A stretch of DNA of 6,422 nt, taken from an uncultured Methanobrevibacter sp. (lineage in GTDB: Archaea; Methanobacteriota; Methanobacteria; Methanobacteriales; Methanobacteriaceae). The stretch spans positions 1-6,422 of the forward strand of contig CAJGDA010000090.1 in NCBI GenBank assembly GCA_904501935.1. Reading direction: 5' to 3'. Below the pieces are notes generated by a model. It did no database searches. It had not been told where the DNA came from and worked only from the letters and a program-made list of their open reading frames with translations. Shown here piece by piece: positions 5,785-6,422 of the stretch (position 1 is its first letter; the number at the start of each line of letters is the position of its first letter). The position numbers and the translations under genes are program-made.

Positions 5785-6422
5785 TGTTTTTTCTCCAATC
5801 TGAAAGGTGGAGTTACTTCTTGAGTTTCATAAGCATCCTGCTCTTCTTGAAGCTCATTGAAGAAATTGTTGATTTCTTCCAATCTTTTGATTTTATCATT
5901 TTTTCTATTTAACTCATTTTGAAGATTGATAAAATCTTCACGAGCAACAGTATGCTCTTTCAGGTAACGAAGTTCATTATCTTTTGAATTAATTTCAGTT
6001 TCATATTGAGATTTGAGAGTTACATAATCCTCCTTAGGAACAGACCTTTCTTTTAAATATTCAAGCTCACTATTGCGAGCAGAAATCTCATTCTCAAACT
6101 TAGTCTGAAGATTTACATAATCCTCCTTAGGAACAGACCTTTCTTTTAAATATTCAAGCTCACTATTGCGAGCAGAAATCTCATTCTCAAACTTAGTCTG
6201 AAGATTTACATAATCCTCCTTAGGAACAGACTTAGCCTTCAAATCCTCAAGCTCATCATTACGAGCAGAAATCTCACTTTCAAACTTAGTCTGAAGATCT
6301 TCAAGTTGAACATTACGAGCAGAAATCTCACTTTCAAACTTAGACTGGAGATTTACATAATCCTCCTTAGGAACAGACTTAGCCTTCAAATCCTCAAGCT
6401 CATCATTACGAGCAGAAATCTC
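5775..6422 (-). CDS. Repetitive coiled-coil protein, C-terminal 215 residues (5' end beyond window)
   Basis: I do not recognise this protein. The reading frame stays open to the right edge, so the true start lies outside; the in-frame TTG at 6387-6389 is an internal Leu within a repeat, not a start. The visible part consists of units of 31 residues that begin EISARN and carry SVPKEDYVNLQ at unit positions 16-26. There are five 31-residue units (from 6422, 6275, 6182, 6089 and 5996 downward) and one 18-residue unit (6329-6276) that lacks the SVPKED part. The last 31-residue unit is diverged (VAREDFINLQ), and a 42-residue charged tail follows, ending RLEKKQGR. Regularly spaced Leu/Ile/Val among Glu, Lys, Asp and Arg predicts a long coiled coil, with a proline once per full unit. 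No Cys, signal peptide or membrane segment is visible. Structural, scaffold or cell-division-like roles are possible but unproven. Confidence 0.85.
   Translation of the reverse strand, partial: EISARNDELEDLKAKSVPKEDYVNLQSKFESEISARNVQLEDLQTKFESEISARNDELEDLKAKSVPKEDYVNLQTKFENEISARNSELEYLKERSVPKEDYVNLQTKFENEISARNSELEYLKERSVPKEDYVTLKSQYETEINSKDNELRYLKEHTVAREDFINLQNELNRKNDKIKRLEEINNFFNELQEEQDAYETQEVTPPFRLEKKQGR
5904..6422 (-). repeat. Coding tandem repeat array, 93-bp period with one 54-bp unit
   Basis: The array holds units of 93, 54, 93, 93, 93 and 93 bp, read 5' to 3' on the minus strand. The DNA repeats exactly with a 93-bp period over 6021-6231, including two identical consecutive 93-bp copies (6021-6113, 6114-6206). 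A 73-bp block at 6203-6275 recurs identically at 6350-6422, 147 bp away (93 + 54). Silent differences are almost absent among central copies, pointing to recent duplication or gene conversion; the unit nearest the 3' end is diverged. The array may continue beyond the right edge. Confidence 0.93.

Noticed and set aside
6387..6389. In-frame TTG as the start of the coiled-coil protein
   Set aside because: The frame remains open to the window edge, and the 11 codons before it are a perfect continuation of the repeat (EISARNDELED), so the gene is simply cut by the edge.
5904..6422. Regular repeats considered as a CRISPR array
   Set aside because: The units are contiguous with no unique spacers, all lengths are multiples of three, and they encode a continuous protein repeat.

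Overview
The window is most likely from a methanogenic archaeon of the Methanobacteriaceae, probably Methanobrevibacter or a close relative. Four things support this: a group II chaperonin (thermosome) ending in GGMPPMM, two winged-helix regulators of the FilR1/DUF1724 type that is typical of methanogens, an archaeal CbiZ cobinamide-salvage enzyme, and archaeal signals (BRE/TATA boxes, GGTGAT ribosome sites, oligo-T terminators) in very AT-rich DNA. Genus and family are inferred from these features; no database was searched.

All six recognisable genes lie on the minus strand, so transcription runs from right to left. From right to left they are: (1) the 3' part of a gene for a charged, repetitive coiled-coil protein built from 31-residue units, open at the right edge; (2) a 377-bp spacer with the thermosome promoter, an inverted repeat touching its BRE, and a possible plus-strand transcript; (3) the thermosome subunit gene; (4) cbiZ, only 44 bp downstream, with a terminator hairpin and a probable TATA element sharing the gap; (5) a 138-bp spacer with a clear promoter; (6) two related FilR1-type regulator genes overlapping by 23 bp; (7) an AT-rich spacer of about 560 bp with two hairpin-like inverted repeats and the alcohol dehydrogenase promoter; (8) the N-terminal 118 codons of a zinc-dependent NADP-type secondary alcohol dehydrogenase, cut by the left edge.

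Functionally this is mostly separate housekeeping and regulatory units: protein folding, corrinoid salvage (needed for the cobamide of methanogen methyltransferases), an alcohol/ketone oxidoreductase and a two-regulator operon. The regulators read toward the alcohol dehydrogenase gene, but nothing in the sequence shows that they control it. The least ordinary parts are the near-identical repeat array at the right edge, the inverted repeat on the thermosome promoter, the apparently leaderless cbiZ start placed in the thermosome terminator, and the overlapping pair of diverged regulators. I saw no mobile element, CRISPR array, tRNA or rRNA.
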